Positions 32,701 through 43,629 of a stretch of DNA of 64,000 nt are shown piece by piece. The notes under the pieces are model-generated. The model saw only the letters and a list, made by a program, of their open reading frames with translations. It was not told the DNA's origin and ran no database searches. Numbering within the stretch: position 1 is the stretch's first letter; the number at the start of each line of letters is the position of its first letter. The stretch is taken from NCBI RefSeq assembly GCF_901709675.1, contig NC_051088.1, forward strand, positions 5,171,664 through 5,235,663. Direction: 5' to 3'. Made by a program: the position numbers and the translations under genes. The DNA is from Syngnathus acus (taxonomy: Eukaryota; Chordata; Actinopteri; Syngnathiformes; Syngnathidae).

Positions 32701-35260
32701 GAGGTGCTACGCTCTGCTCGGCCAAAGAAAGACAGCCATCTTTGATTTCAGTGCCATTCTCAAGGAGCAGCCCAAACATGTTGAAGCACTCTGCGGAAGA
32801 GGCTTCACGTACCTCCTGCTCAACCAGCAAAAGGTACAACTCTAGCATCACTGTATGGACAATGGGACACACCTCTTCCCTCTTCCACGATAAGTCTTTA
32901 AAAGCAGTTTTTGCATTCATTTCTCCCCATAAGTGCAGTGGCCAAGTATACCAAACTTTTTGTTCTCCAAATGTAAAGGAGCAGATTAATTACAATATCA
33001 TAGCAAATGTTGATTTCTATAGTATGTACTCATTGATTATTCAGCTTCATTGAACACATTAACACATTCAGAAAGCCATTTTCTATCTGACTTTCAACCA
33101 GGCTCGAGCTCAACCTTGACCTTAAATGAACTGTGGGTTTTAGCTTTGAGCTCCACTATAATCATCCAAATTATGAAATACTTATCTCTGTATATCTATA
33201 TGATATATGACATGCACTTTGTAATTAGAATTACTGACATAAATGAAGTTTTTCACATTTTTCTAATTTACTGTCTTATGCGTATTTCTTTTGCCCAGTA
33301 AAATGTGTTCGAATCCAAGCAATATAAGCTTCACCCTATCTTCCTACTGCAGGAATGCACCCATGACATTCTGGCAGCACTGCAGATAAACACTGATGAG
33401 GTCACCAAAGACCTTCTGTCACTCAAGGACAGAGCGCGCAAGCTGGTCAGTGATTGGCTGCATGAGTTCTGCAGGAGCAGCCTGTCAGACGTCCTAGTCT
33501 CCAATAATGTCCCTTGCCACGAGGATCGGCTCAGGGAGGCTTCCGTAATCTGCACTGCTTTGATGAAGACTAACTGTGCAGGCCCCAGATGGCATCTCCT
33601 CTGTGTTGACATACTTTTAGCCAAAGGTGGTGTGACTTTGCCCATCTTTGCTGATTGAATATGCAACGTTCTGCTCAGCTTTGCACTGATTTTTGTATAC
33701 TTGCTGTATTGATCCATCTGGCTCAGGTGAAGTGGAGGCGGCAGGTGCCCACCTGAGCCAGATGCTCAGCCAGGAGCCAAGAAATCCTTCAGCCAAGGCC
33801 AGGGCGGGTGTAATGGATGCTTGGCGGCACAATTATTGCAGAGCAGCTCGCAGACTCTGCAAGCTTGCTGAGAAAGAATCTTCATGTCTGGAACTCTTGT
33901 TGGCTCTGATCCCATCCAATCAGAGGGAACAGGTAGCAAAGGTGCGCCATTTCTATTCATCCATAATAAGTAAAATACTTTTAGGCTCTTCAATAGTTCA
34001 ATCCAAGGAATTCGACCAATTCCAGTATAAGACCCATTTTTCAGACTCGAAAGGTTAAACCGATGTTCCTTGTTGGGCATTGGCAGACTATTTCTTCCCC
34101 TCAAGGTACAATTTCTGTATCACATAAGGAGAATTACTGCACTCCAAGGTACCATTTTGAACCTTTTCTAGGGCCACAAAACCTAAGCTGTAAATTAGGA
34201 TATAAAAACAAACTTGATAATTTATTACTGTACAGCATATCACTAAGGCACCCACACATAATTCAATTACCACTCATTGAAATAATAAGAAAACACAATA
34301 AACAATTGCAACATTTTCCATGTTTTTGCACAATTCAAAGTGGGAGGGATATGATATATATATTACACTAAATAGTACTTGCAGAAGACTTTTCACATGT
34401 ATGGTTATTCTTTACACGATTCTGGAACCGGCTGGGTGAATGTCATGGAGTGACTATAGTGCTCCTTTGCCACATGCAAAGGCATTATAGTAAGTAGGTA
34501 TACTGTAAAAAAGACAGATTTCCACAACAAAAAAGATGTCTGTGCTAAGGTGACTATTTCTGAAATACACTCCACACAAAAAATTTGCATAGTCACAGGA
34601 CGACATGATGTGAACTGTATTATAGCCTTTAAAAACATTTCAGATAGTGTCAGTCAAGCTAAACATTATTCTTTATGAAAGTTGTCAGGATGTTGTGTCT
34701 TATTTCTACGGCAGGCAGCAGCACAGGATGCCAGCAGCGTGTGTTCAGATGGAAGCTGGGATCAGGCTCTTCCTCTCCTGACGCTGGCAGTACAAGCAGC
34801 GGACAAACACAGACTCCAGTATCTTCGGCAGCGGGCAGTCTGCCTCGCGCGACTTGGCTTACACGAGCGGAGCGTAGCTGACCTCGATGGAGTCATTCAG
34901 AAGCACGGCTGTTCCGACGCTGGCTGCTCCAACGACCCCCAAGTCTGGGCGGAAGACTTGTGCCATCGCGGATGCAGCCTGGTGCTGTGTTCCAGAGAAG
35001 GACCCGCCCTGGAGGACTACAGCAGGGCCCTTGAGCTCCACAAGGAGCGGACCTTCCAATGTGTGGAAGAAGGTCTGGGGAAGCTACGCGTTGGTGAGTG
35101 CTTTTTGAGGGGTGCGCTGCAGCACTATGGCGAGCAGCAGCTCAGCAAAGCTTGGGCCTTGATCGAATGCGGCCTCGTTGTGGACGGCGACAATGCAGAA
35201 CTCCGCCGGCTGAGGGCAAAGGTCAAACGAGAAGTGGCTAGCCCTTGTAATGTCAACTAG
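29751..35260 (+). CDS. ttc34: Tetratricopeptide repeat protein 34 (TTC34)
   Basis: A large tetratricopeptide-repeat protein; TPR arrays are protein-binding scaffolds. Seven coding exons, 29751-31420, 31840-32065, 32416-32608, 32667-32833, 33353-33626, 33727-33932 and 34715-35260, join in frame into 1,093 residues. The first coding exon alone is 1,670 nt. TPR-like helical pairs recur, for example VRALCGRGLLRMTGGFNYL, ILAADALYQLGRVEEAYRLL, ERGRCYALLGQRKTAIFDF, LCGRGFTYLLLNQQK and VCLARLGLHERSVADLDGVI. The C-terminus (ECGLVVDGDNAELRRLRAKV) is also TPR-like. The start is the first ATG after the acceptor at 29704; a second Met at codon 4 (gccATGG) has the better context and could be used instead, with little consequence. 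A non-coding exon ending at 28642, with an X-box, is predicted upstream. Identity is by recognition of the overall protein; biochemical function is not established from sequence. A ciliary role is an inference from the X-box only. Confidence 0.88.
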
Positions 35261-35687
35261 CAAGTCCACAAAACAATTCTTAATTCAGTACAGAATCTTT
35301 TAGGACAGCGGTTTGGGTTCCGCAAAACAATTTGGAATAAATTATGCCGTAAATTAGAAAAGTGCATTATTAAGACAAATACACATCCCTAGGAAATCTC
35401 ATCAATTTGACATCCCTGCTGATTGCCTTCCACTTGGCTCCTTTTTTGTTATATGGAACACAATGTGAAAATGATCCAACTAATGTGTTTTGTATCTTAG
35501 TGGGAATTAAACTCACTAGTCATTTTAATCTAAAATGCTGTAGTTTAGTTGTTACAGTGGTCATAAGTGGTGCTAAATATAGCAACCAAATTCCCAAGTT
35601 GACACCACTGTGCTTTTGTAAACTAGCTCCTTTCTGTTCGCAGCCTTGTTGTAATTTGTAAGCAGTGTATGTTGGCGAGCATCAAAG

Positions 35688-35693
35688 AATAAA
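35688..35693 (+). terminator. Poly(A) signal of ttc34
   Basis: AATAAA about 430 bp after the ttc34 stop codon, in 'caaagaataaatattg'. Confidence 0.55.
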
Positions 35694-36021
35694 TATTGAA
35701 TTTAATCAACCAACTTTGGATGCATAACTAAAGATTGTGTAAATTTGAAAAGCTCAGGTTGTGTAAATTTGGGTTGTGTAAATTTGAAAAGTTCAAAAAC
35801 CTACTAATCTCCATGGCATTTAGAGATGCACATAGTGCCTAATGCAAATTTTAGTCCATTATATGTACAACATTCAAGGTCCTGTAAAAACAACAAAAAA
35901 GAATGTGACAGCATGATAAAGACAAATACATCTTATTAGAGAGATTTACTGCATTTTTTTTTTTTACATTATTCATGAACAAACTGCAGACAATCATTAA
36001 CACCTTGAATGTTTGAACTGA

Positions 36022-36027
36022 TTTATT
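36022..36027 (-). terminator. Poly(A) signal of alas2
   Basis: TTTATT on the plus strand, AATAAA on the gene strand, about 300 bp after the alas2 stop codon. Confidence 0.5.
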
Positions 36028-36329
36028 TCCAGGTGTGGAAGCCCATCACAAAATAAGAAGTCACACAACTTGTTTAATTCAAAGCTACACATCTAGATAA
36101 GAAAGTGCCCAATGTGCAGGGTTTACGCTTTTAAATTAGAGGAGGCACAATTTTAATCAAATCCACATCGGCAACCAACAAGCTGTCATAGGTGAAACAA
36201 GTAAACTACACAATGTTAAATTGAGATATGTTTGAAGGTTAACACTTAAATTCTTCTTGGTGCATAGAAAGCAGAACGTGTCAATTTAAGTTAGTGCTGC
36301 TTAATGTTGCTGGTAAAATTCCATGTCCT

Positions 36330-39300
36330 CTATGCAGACACCGTGATGTACTCGGGCTCCATGTTGCCAAAGTAGGACTTCTCCCATTCACTCATCAGGT
36401 CAAAATGCAGCGGGCGGTCACAGAATGTGCAGGAAACAGCTGCGAGGTTGCTGAGCTCCAGCCCCACCTCCTGCCACACGTCTACCAGTTTCTCTGTGAA
36501 TGTGATTCTCGTATTAATGTGGCTTTTCAGTCTTTGTGGAAAGTTTGTGACTATAAGTCACTTACACAGCAAACAGAAAATTACCTCAATGCAGTAATGG
36601 CCTATTGAGCAGGTCAAAAATTGTACTTACATGAAAAGACAACCAAGTGGACCCCACATGAACAAGCACTAATCAACAACAGGTATAATAGTCCCATGTT
36701 GACAGCTACAGCGATGACAACCTTGCAAGGACAAACTAACATTTCTCAGCACATGACACTCACCCACAAAGTATTCCATCATGGCGGGCTGATGATGAGG
36801 AGACGGAGCCAGGCGCAGCAGCTCCTCTCCGCGAGGCACTGTGGGGTAGTTGATGGCCTGCACGTAGATGTTGTGTCTCTCCAGCAGGGTGTCGCACACC
36901 TTGGTGTTCAGCTCTGCATTGCCCACCTGCAGAGTGCATGAAAGTTAAACTCAGGGGACTGCTATTGGTGAACTACTCATCTTAATCAGAATGGCTGACG
37001 CCACTCATGCAGTCAGGTTACACAGTGTAATGTTACCGCTGGTTTGTGACATACACTACCGTTCAAAGGTTCGGGCTCACCCAGACAAGTTAGTGTTTTC
37101 CATGAAAACAAACCTAATTACACAAGAACTTTCAAGGGTTTTCAAATCACCCATTAGCCTTCCAACACAATGAGCAAAATTGATCAATAGAGGGATGGTT
37201 GCTGGGAATGGGCCTACTATGTAGCTATTGCATTAAAAAAGAGATGTTTGTAGCTTGAAGAGTTATTTACCACATTAACAATGTATAGAGTGTATATCTG
37301 ATTAGTAAATAGCAATTTAACTTCAAAAAAATATGGCCAATCCTAAGTGACCCAAACCTTTGAACGGTAGTGTACGTTACTGACTTTTCATCTTGTTGGC
37401 AAACCTCCTTACCCGTATGGGGATGATGTGGCTAGGACAGTGGACCACAGGCAGGCCCTTATCCATGAGCAGCTGCTTCATGTGTTTGACATTCCTCTGG
37501 TGGGCTCTGCGCAGGGACTGCCCCTCAGGGCCCTTCAGGACCCGCACGGACTCCAGGGCTCCGGCCAGGACCATGGGGGGCAGGGCGGTGGTGAAGATGA
37601 AGCCAGCGGCGAAGGATCGCACTGTGTCCACCAGGGTGGTGCTGCTGGCGATGTAGCCTCCCACACAGCCGTAGGCTTTGCCTGGAACAGTGTTGATGAG
37701 GTCAGGAGACACATTTTTCTTTATATACGGTATTTGCATTTCACATGCAAATTTCTGGATGGAATTACAAACACCATAACACTTCCCAAACAGAGGTGGG
37801 CCACTCCATTCTTTAATCCGGCCAACTGAGCATTAACATTAGCAGATTCCTGTAACATTTGTTACATTAAAATTATTTTATTCTAAATTAAACGGATTCC
37901 GATGGGTTTTTTAAAAATATGTTTTTCTTATTAAATAGTTGGTTATTTGAGTGATGTAATATATACGTAGATTAAAATATAAATTTAACATTTATTTTAT
38001 TTAAGTAGTTCTTTGATTAATAATAATATTATAAATAATACAATTCTAATCGAGAATCATTTCTTTTTAATTGCAATAAATATCTTGTGTTTTATAAAAG
38101 TATCTGAGCTATTTTTACCTCATCTGCCACTGACTAGGCCCATCTATTTTTACCTCATTACATAGCAAAGAAAGTTTATTTTTAAACAATACTATGTTGA
38201 ATGATTTGCGGTATTTTTAACTTTTGTCACCTATGAAAACCCTCCAATTGTGTCATGTGTAGAGCTTGGAATGATATTGTGTATTTGTACTCGAGCTCAT
38301 TATGACTCAAACACTTTCAAATCAAGTGTTTCAATCCTGTAGTGGTTTGACGTCCAAATATGGCATTGCCAGTTCATTTTTAGCTAGAAGTTTCAAGTTA
38401 CCATAAAAGTCGACCCAGCCTCTGATGTTATGTTATCAGCAGAGCCACAGCAGCAGTAGCGCCGACACCCTACTGATAATTCTCTGATTCCTGTGATGCA
38501 AACGCCTCCTCTTCAGGCCCTTAGATGTGAGTTAACACAGCTAAATTGGCACGAGTGACAGTGACAGTTAGGCCAAGTGGGTGTGAGTGTGACATCAGCG
38601 GCCAGTGAAAATGAGTCCAAATGGTGATCTCCGCATGAGCCGCTTACCTAAAGTCCCAGACACAATATCAATCTTATGCATCACATTGTCCCTCTCTCCC
38701 ACTCCGGCTCCATGTGCTCCATACAGGCCGACGGCGTGAACCTCATCAACAAATGTCAGAGCTCCGTAACGATGAGACACATCGCACAGCTCCTCTAAGG
38801 GACATATGCCGCCTGGAATAAAACAGGAAATTAAAGACTCAAATGCCCAAGTTGAGATGATTAAAAACAATTAAACAGCTTCTAGTTAATCAATGAAAGG
38901 TTTCCTGAGACAAAACCTATCCTAACAATGCTTTATAGCTTTATTTAATGAAACAGTTTATGTGCTTTTTATGGAAATGGCATAAGGATAATGGATAAAG
39001 AAATAAAGCTGGAGCACCTGGTAATTTCCTCCCACAAGACACAATGATGAATGACAAAAGATTAAAAAAATTAAACACTCCAAATCTTTCCATCCCATTT
39101 TCTCATGAATTTAGTAATTTTATGGAATGACAGAGTGGCATCTGGAATAGAGCATTTTGCGAGCCTCACCGTCCATTGAATGCACCGTCTCAAACGCAAC
39201 TATTTTGGGCTTCTTTGGGTCTGAACGCTGCAGAAGTTCCTCCAGGTGTCGACTGTCATTGTGGCGAAAGATGAAGCGCTTAGATCCGCTGTTCCTGATG

Positions 39301-40989
39301 CCCTGAATCATTGAGGCGTGGTTCCCAGCATCAGAGTAAATCTCGCAGCCTGTAAGTAGCACAGTAACACTGTTAAATCTTTCACCTGTCACTCCATCAG
39401 TCCATTCATTTTCGGTCACTTTTCCCATTCAGGGTCACAAGTGAGCTGGAGACAATACCAGCTAACTTTAGGTGAGAGACCCAGCCTGGACTGCACAGTC
39501 ACACATAGACAAACAACCATGGATGGACGGAACTAATCAAGGAAGAAGACATTTCTGATTTCAGTACTTGGTGGCATCATCATATCACCTTGAGTGAGAT
39601 ATAATCCAAAATCAGCAGCATTCTTGTCAAAGTAGGTGTCAGGGTTTTATACCTGGCAACATTTTGGCCAAAGTGAAGAGGGTGGAGTCATTTGCCACAA
39701 AGCAGGAAGAGAAGACCAGGGCGGCATCCTTCTGATGGAGCTCAGCCAGCTCCTTCTCCAGAGCTGCATGGAAGTTACTGGTTCCTGAGATGTTCCTGGT
39801 TCCCCCTGCTCCCGCACCATGCTTGTACAGGGCATCACTGAGCAGCAAAAGATGACACATGAAATTTAAAAAGCTGCAATATTGTGGGCTGCTACACAGG
39901 AAGAGCTCCAAATGTGATTCTGTTCTATATTCACTGTGTGAGCATCTGACTTTTACCTGATGGTGCTGAGGACTTGCGGGTGACGACTCATCCCCAGATA
40001 GTCATTGCTGCACCAGACAGACACTTGGGAGCCCTCCCGCGCCGACACGGAGTAATCCTCAGCGAAAGGATATGAGCCGACACTCCGGTTTACAGTCTTA
40101 AAGACTCTGTAAGTGTGGTCCTTCTTCTTCTCGGCAATCTTCTCAGAGAAGAAGTAGTCGTAATCAAAGCTGGGCCCAACTGCAAAGGCAAGATCAGGTA
40201 TAGCGTGTATTAGAATGGCACATACCTCTATCTAAAGGCCAAACATTTTAAACCGGTGCTTCAAAAGATGCTTTTTTCCCCCATCAACTTCTGGATCTAG
40301 TGGGTCACTGCACCCACTTGACCCCAATGCAAGTGGACAGTAAAAGTGAAGATAACTTCCATGATCTGCACCTTCATTTGTGCTTCATAATTGAGTTTTT
40401 GATGGGTATCAATGATGTTCAAAAGGTCGGTGACCTGACAAGCGCCACACCTCTCGTGTCGACATACGCACCCATGTTGTCTTTGAGGAGGTGGCTGATG
40501 GTGATGTCTTGAGGTGATTTGGGGGAAATAGACTCTTTTAAGTCCTTCAATAGAGACATCATCACACCTGTCAAAGTAGCACAAAGGATCATCACTTCAA
40601 TGTAATCAACTCAAGCAATTTTTTCAAACGTTTGTCAATGCTTTTTGCTGCTTCCTACCCTCTCGGACATCCTCCTGCACTTCAGGGCTGGCTTGGACCA
40701 TCCCGATGTGAGAGGTGACGAAAGGGCAAGCCTTTGACACCGCCGGCTCCGCCACTTGAGGAGCTGTTTGAGCAAACCTCCTCCTTTGTTCCAGCGTGGG
40801 AAGCTGGGGGCAGTCAGGACTGGTAGGAGAGACGCTCAACTTGGCCGCCAAGGCAGCTGACCTGCAGACGCTGATCTGACGTGCAATGATGGGACACTGA
40901 TTGGCCAGAGAGAGCAATGGGCTTGATCTCCTCAAAGCTGGTTTGGTGGCACACTTGAAGAAGGGACAGTGGTGAAGGAAGGCAGCCAT
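36330..40989 (-). CDS. alas2: Erythroid 5-aminolevulinate synthase (ALAS2), mitochondrial
   Basis: PLP enzyme of the mitochondrial matrix that condenses glycine and succinyl-CoA to 5-aminolevulinate, the first and rate-limiting step of haem synthesis. Minus-strand exons 40989-40659, 40567-40472, 40179-39957, 39837-39653, 39349-39170, 38812-38648, 37681-37413, 36926-36764 and 36493-36330 join in frame into 591 residues (human 587). The N-terminus is a presequence with CP haem-regulatory motifs (CP at 8, 32, 60 and 88). Core motifs include [36 protein letters not shown] and [14 protein letters not shown], where the Lys at 395 should be the PLP-binding lysine. The end, [11 protein letters not shown], is typical. 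The start at 40989 places CPF as in other ALAS proteins; an in-frame upstream Met at 41034 lies before a probable acceptor (cactcag near 41012) and is less likely. A 5' IRE in exon 1 identifies this as ALAS2, not the housekeeping ALAS1. Confidence 0.96.
37052..37374. mobile_element. Tc1/mariner-like miniature element in an alas2 intron
   Basis: Perfect terminal inverted repeats: TACACTACCGTTCAAAGGTT at the left and its inverse complement at the right, with TA at both ends, consistent with a TA target site. The interior (about 280 bp) is AT-rich and non-coding. This terminus is one I have seen widely in fish genomes. It lies in the intron between exons 36926-36764 and 37681-37413 and does not disturb either splice site. 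Confidence 0.85.
39417..39525 (+). repeat. Dispersed fish repeat remnant in an alas2 intron
   Basis: Diverged copy of the family noted at 28140-28265: 'agctggagacaataccagct', 'ggtgagagacccagcctgga' and 'acacatagacaaacaacca' occur in the expected order. Confidence 0.5.
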
Positions 40990-41193
40990 GTTGAGCCACC
41001 TGTTCTTGCTCTGAGTGAACGTAGATGACAACATTTTATTTCACTGTTAAAGATCAACTCCATTTCTGCAATTTTGGAATAATTCCCCTTTTTGCAGAGA
41101 ATGTCAAGTGAAAAGTGAGGAACAAGTGAAACTTTGCTATCAACATAATTGATGCCAAGAGGTGTGACGCTTTGTGAGCTGAAGGTGCTCCTT

Positions 41194-41256
41194 CTGGGTG
41201 GGGCTTATCTTCTCACTGCAGCCGTTTCAGTGCTGAGCGACAGACGTCATCAGCTG
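41194..41256 (-). promoter_or_regulatory. Erythroid-type motif cluster (KLF/CACCC, GATA, E-box) in alas2 intron 1
   Basis: On the plus strand GGGTGGGGC is directly followed by TTATCT; on the gene strand this is AGATAAG (41210-41204) next to GCCCCACCC. An E-box CAGCTG lies at 41251-41256. Further WGATAA sites occur in the same intron at 41582-41588 (plus strand) and 41635-41630 (gene strand). The cluster is some 200 bp upstream of the translation start, between the predicted non-coding exon 1 and coding exon 2. Human ALAS2 is known to have a GATA1-dependent enhancer in intron 1; function here is inferred from motif and position. Confidence 0.6.
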
Positions 41257-42213
41257 AGGCTCGTATCAAATAATCCACCAAGACCACAGTTTTCCATCTA
41301 TAATTCTGTATGTTATCAGCTCCAGAGATGTATTTTAACAATGTGTTTACTTTTGTGGGGGTAGAATTGCACTACGCCATAAGGTGAGCGGTTACTAATA
41401 TCTTTCATGTAACTAATTCAGCTAACCAAAATATTTGACACATCTCAGAAAACCCTCAACAACAGGAAATGATCAGTAATATCTTCAACAGAAGTTAATG
41501 CATTTTTTTTTTTTTTTTTTAGTTAATATATAGATACATCTGCAATGTGTTCAGACACCCTTGCCCTGGCCTGTGGTCTGAAGATAAGGTAATTCTTCGG
41601 ATTGTAGGCTTTCTCTTGTGGTGAGATATTTATCTTGACATTGGGCTGTCATCGCAAATGCCTTTCCAGGAAAGTCGGTCCAAATGTATTTCTTTTTGGT
41701 GCCAATTTAGCCGGCAACTGTGGCTCAATAGCAACAAATTAGTCCATGATTGTCTTACAGCAGTATAGGAGCCAATTCTAAAATATGTTGCTTTCAAAAC
41801 ATTATACTCATCACATAAAAATAATATCATCATAAGTAACACTACTATTGAAAGCTTTCTCATTACTAGCATTTTTACACAGAACTACAACCAAGTTAAA
41901 TATGATTAAATTAAGACTTTCTATTTTTATTATTGCTTCTATGTTTTTTCCTACATTATATTAAGAATGGTCACGGTCCTTTAGCAACCTGCGTTGCTGC
42001 CAGTCGATATGTATATAATAGAGCATGCTGTATTAAGTAATCTAAAACTAAGTAAAACCAAAAATTAAAAGGAAGGGTGAAAAAGTATCTAGGCCTGCAA
42101 ATTTGTAATTTATTTACATTTTTTGCCATTTGTTATGACACACAGGAGGGTTTAAGATTACAATCCTAAAAACGACTACAAAACAATACATTGTAATCAT
42201 TCAAGACTCACCT

Positions 42214-42236
42214 GTTGACCTGCACTGAGGACGAAC
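42214..42236 (-). promoter_or_regulatory. Iron-responsive element (IRE) in the alas2 5' UTR
   Basis: On the gene strand the RNA would form a lower stem GUU/AAC, an unpaired C (42233), an upper stem GUCCU/AGGUC and the invariant hexaloop CAGUGC (42227-42222). IRP1/IRP2 bind this hairpin in iron-poor cells and block translation of ALAS2. The sequence differs from the human ALAS2 IRE, as I remember it, by one base in the 3' upper stem, turning a U-G wobble into U-U. The hairpin ends two bases before a consensus donor (CAACAG|gtgagtc; exon end 42212), so this is the end of a non-coding first exon spliced to the coding exon near 41011. Confidence 0.92.
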
Positions 42237-43165
42237 TTCAAAAGAGGTGTATGGAGATGGTCAAAAGTGTCCACACATTTATTGGTGCATTTAGCAATCA
42301 CCTCTGCCCCCACCCATTCACACTGTCACTGGGTGGGAGTGGGCTGTAAAGATGATGACATCCAAGAGTAGCGACATGTCACATTTACAGACAGTGAAAG
42401 TGTATTGAGCAATGATGTGTATGGTGGCAATAAACACACATATATTTCAATGTTTCTAATATGTCTCATCACTTACAATTTAGGTATTAGATGTGTATCA
42501 CATTTGCACATGATTGTTGTGACAGTTGGATTGTGAAAGTAGGGCATATTTTGTCTATTGATATACACACAAACAGTACAGTGCAGTACAGTACAGTACA
42601 GACACACAATTTGACTTTTAAGAAAATAAGAAAATACATAAACGTCTGTATTATACTAAAACAAATGAAGGACGTGTAACAAAACAATAAACCACAATAA
42701 CTTGCACATAATGCGTCTCTCAGAAAGAAAATGTTATACAGCCATATTCTTTTGTTTTACTGTACAAGCAAATTCATTGCAATTGTACAATCCAACCAAA
42801 GCCAAAACAAGACATACAGTGAATGTATAGTAATCATTTGTGATTTATCATTATAATGTTGCATGGAGTGAAGTAGAAGAGCATCGTACTGGAATGTGTT
42901 CCGAACATTTTTGATTACCATAGATTATCTGATCTAAGGTAAACATGGCCTGGAGGCCACATATGGCTAATCACTTTTACTGAACATTAATATTTGAGTC
43001 CTGTAATATTTGTCGGGGTAAATGGTCCTAAAATCGGTTAGTTTTATTGTAGATTCAAATAAAAATAAATAACTGGATCCTGTATTTATTGTTTGAAAAA
43101 GGTGCAACAAACAAGAAATTGTATTTCAGTAAATAATTAGTTAAATTACTCCAACTCTTAACTTG

Positions 43166-43170
<5 letters not shown>

Positions 43171-43216
<46 letters not shown>
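43171..43216. repeat. (AT)n microsatellite
   Basis: Uninterrupted alternating A and T for about 45 bp, immediately followed by a fragment of a common dispersed fish repeat. Confidence 0.95.
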
Positions 43217-43219
<3 letters not shown>

Positions 43220-43502
43220 GCATACTTCTGGTCGCGGCTGTGCTGGAGCCTATCCCAGATGTCATCCCAGCACATTCACATTTGAACTGTTTTTATTTAG
43301 TTACTTTATACCTCACCTACGACCTGGCCCATCTTTCCAAAATGGTAGACAAGCTACCTGTCTCGATAAATAGTGTGATACCGATCGTTGTTCCGTGCTC
43401 TCAGGTGATCCTGGTCACAGTCAGAAGGTGCGCGTATGCAGTGATCGGCAGAGGGCGCTTTATTTCAAAGTTCCTGCAGGCGGAGTTCATTATACTGTGC
43501 AC

Positions 43503-43512
43503 TGCGCATGCG
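43503..43512. promoter_or_regulatory. NRF1-type palindrome in the NECAB promoter
   Basis: TGCGCATGCG, the core of the NRF1 site, lies about 120 bp upstream of the NECAB start codon in a GC-rich stretch. NRF1 sites are common in TATA-less vertebrate promoters, so this probably marks the transcription start area. Confidence 0.45.
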
Positions 43513-43629
43513 TCTACGCTCAGCCTCGCTCCGTCTCACCCTGACAGCGGACCTCCATCCACCCTACCAAGCACCCAGCGACCCCATCTATCCATTTCTC
43601 CATCTTTTCATCCCGTGCAAGGTGTGAGG

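Larger units (their letters stand above)
35261..36329. other. Convergent 3' untranslated regions of ttc34 and alas2
   Basis: No coding signal. The ttc34 3' UTR extends to AATAAA at 35688-35693 (plus). The alas2 3' UTR extends leftward to a minus-strand AATAAA at 36027-36022. About 330 bp separate the two signals. A short local direct repeat ('gtgtaaatttg' units) occurs near 35735-35790. Confidence 0.6.
42240..43629. other. Divergent intergenic region between alas2 and the NECAB gene
   Basis: Holds the alas2 promoter: CACCC-type boxes near 42307-42315 and 42330-42337 and an AATAAAT stretch near 42280 that could act as a TATA-like element. It also holds an AT-rich stretch, an (AT)n microsatellite at 43171-43216, a short repeat fragment ('ctggagcctatcccaga', 43220-43262) and the NECAB 5' UTR/promoter. 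No additional gene was seen. Confidence 0.5.

Noticed and set aside
40990-41034. Upstream in-frame Met as the alas2 start
   Set aside because: A likely acceptor (cactcag) lies between it and the [10 protein letters not shown] start, and the shorter start places the CPF motif as in other ALAS proteins.
43240-43629. N-terminal extension of the NECAB first exon
   Set aside because: The open frame from 43240 runs in through a dispersed-repeat fragment and 5' UTR; the Met at 43630 gives a normal-sized NECAB protein.
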